Source: JAQIBY01 sp051747965
Lineage (GTDB): Bacteria > Bacteroidota > Bacteroidia > Bacteroidales > ML635J-15
DNA length: 42,663 nucleotides
Reading direction: 5' to 3'
Assembly (NCBI GenBank): GCA_051747965.1
Contig: JBNJGS010000018.1
Location: 1 to 42,663 of the forward strand
Below, piece after piece: positions 42,498 through 42,663 of the stretch (position 1 is the first letter of the stretch; the number at the start of each line of letters is the position of its first letter). A model generated the notes under the pieces. The model was given only the letters and a program-made list of their open reading frames with translations, was not told the DNA's origin and made no database searches. Position numbers and translations under genes: made by a program.

Positions 42498-42663
42498 TCA
42501 GATCAGATTGTCTTTTTTAAGAAGCTCTGCCATTTGATTTTGGATATTTTTGGCTTTTTCTGCTGCTTTTTCAGCGAAATCTTCATCAGCGGAGGCAAAA
42601 ATAATGCCTCTGGATGAATTTACCAGCAGGCCGCACTGGTTGTTCATGCCGTGTTCGGCTACG
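42498..42663 (-). CDS. pyrF: orotidine 5'-phosphate decarboxylase, 3' end (partial)
   Basis: The last 54 codons of a gene cut by the window edge; the stop is TGA at 42500-42498. The residues include L-L-V-N-S-S-R-G-I-I-F-A-S, followed by E-D-F-A-E-K-A-A-E-K-A and a final amphipathic helix. This is the C-terminal phosphate-binding strand (N-S-S-R-G) and last helix of the longer, type 2 OMP decarboxylases. The enzyme makes UMP from OMP, the last step of de novo pyrimidine synthesis. The rest of the gene, including the active-site Lys-Asp network, is outside the window. Confidence 0.85.
   Translation of the reverse strand, partial: VAEHGMNNQCGLLVNSSRGIIFASADEDFAEKAAEKAKNIQNQMAELLKKDNLI

Overview
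The window looks like chromosomal DNA of a member of the Bacteroidota, most likely in the Bacteroidales/Marinilabiliales direction. Three things point there: secreted proteins ending in type IX secretion (T9SS) sorting domains, several exact matches to the Bacteroidota promoter element TAnnTTTG (once with a TTG about 19 bases upstream), and gene sets typical of the phylum (DUF7033 deacetylase, LuxE-like acyltransferase, secreted M16 and M1 peptidases). This assignment is from reading only; no database was searched. I see no phage, integrase, insertion sequence, CRISPR array or rRNA.

Layout, left to right. 1-1622: a low-complexity CT-rich tract at the window edge, a toxin-antitoxin pair (DUF6922-like antitoxin and AbiEii-like nucleotidyltransferase), and a 571-base gene-poor stretch with a family of palindromic repeats. 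1623-7400: radC, then a four-gene translationally coupled operon (two polysaccharide deacetylases alternating with two GNAT/FemAB-type acyltransferases), probably for decorating an envelope glycan, then upp. 7405-9788 (minus): an AI-2E/PerM-like permease followed by aspartate kinase. 9911-15516: two large T9SS cargo genes, a BNR/PKD/CUB multidomain protein and an M1 metallopeptidase. 15708-20917: a 56-residue 2[4Fe-4S] ferredoxin, then (minus) dnaE-trxA-rsgA. 21018-25159: a secreted two-lobed M16 peptidase and a secreted endonuclease/exonuclease/phosphatase-fold protein. 25160-28324 (minus): mpl, a LEA-like lipoprotein, a SPOR-domain protein and a solitary N-terminal transketolase subunit. 28580-33592: tRNA-Glu, yebC, miaB with an AhpD-like protein, a secreted protein of unknown function, a LuxE-like acyltransferase and two tRNA-Gln genes. 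33708-42251: a NodB deacetylase, then polX-ligA-ppsA-Fpg/Nei on one strand with a convergent DUF72 gene. The right edge holds the 3' end of pyrF.

Most of the window is housekeeping. The parts most worth a second look are: (i) the polX-ligA-Fpg/Nei group, which has the makings of a complete short-patch base-excision-repair set interrupted by a phosphoenolpyruvate synthase, with a ligase that looks divergent; (ii) the deacetylase/acyltransferase operon at 2339-6589, whose order suggests repeated removal and replacement of acyl groups on one surface glycan; (iii) the palindromic repeat cluster at 1170-1371; (iv) a recurring extended promoter element TAnnTTTGCA, which predicts a leaderless miaB mRNA and, in one case, a promoter that fires inside the preceding terminator hairpin.

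Start codons were chosen by comparing family N-termini, signal peptides and upstream stops. In five genes the longest frame begins at a TTG and an internal ATG is preferred (9911, 20917, 21018, 31017, 31491). In two more, a downstream ATG is preferred over the first ATG (2339, 36221). rsgA, in contrast, appears to use a real TTG start.
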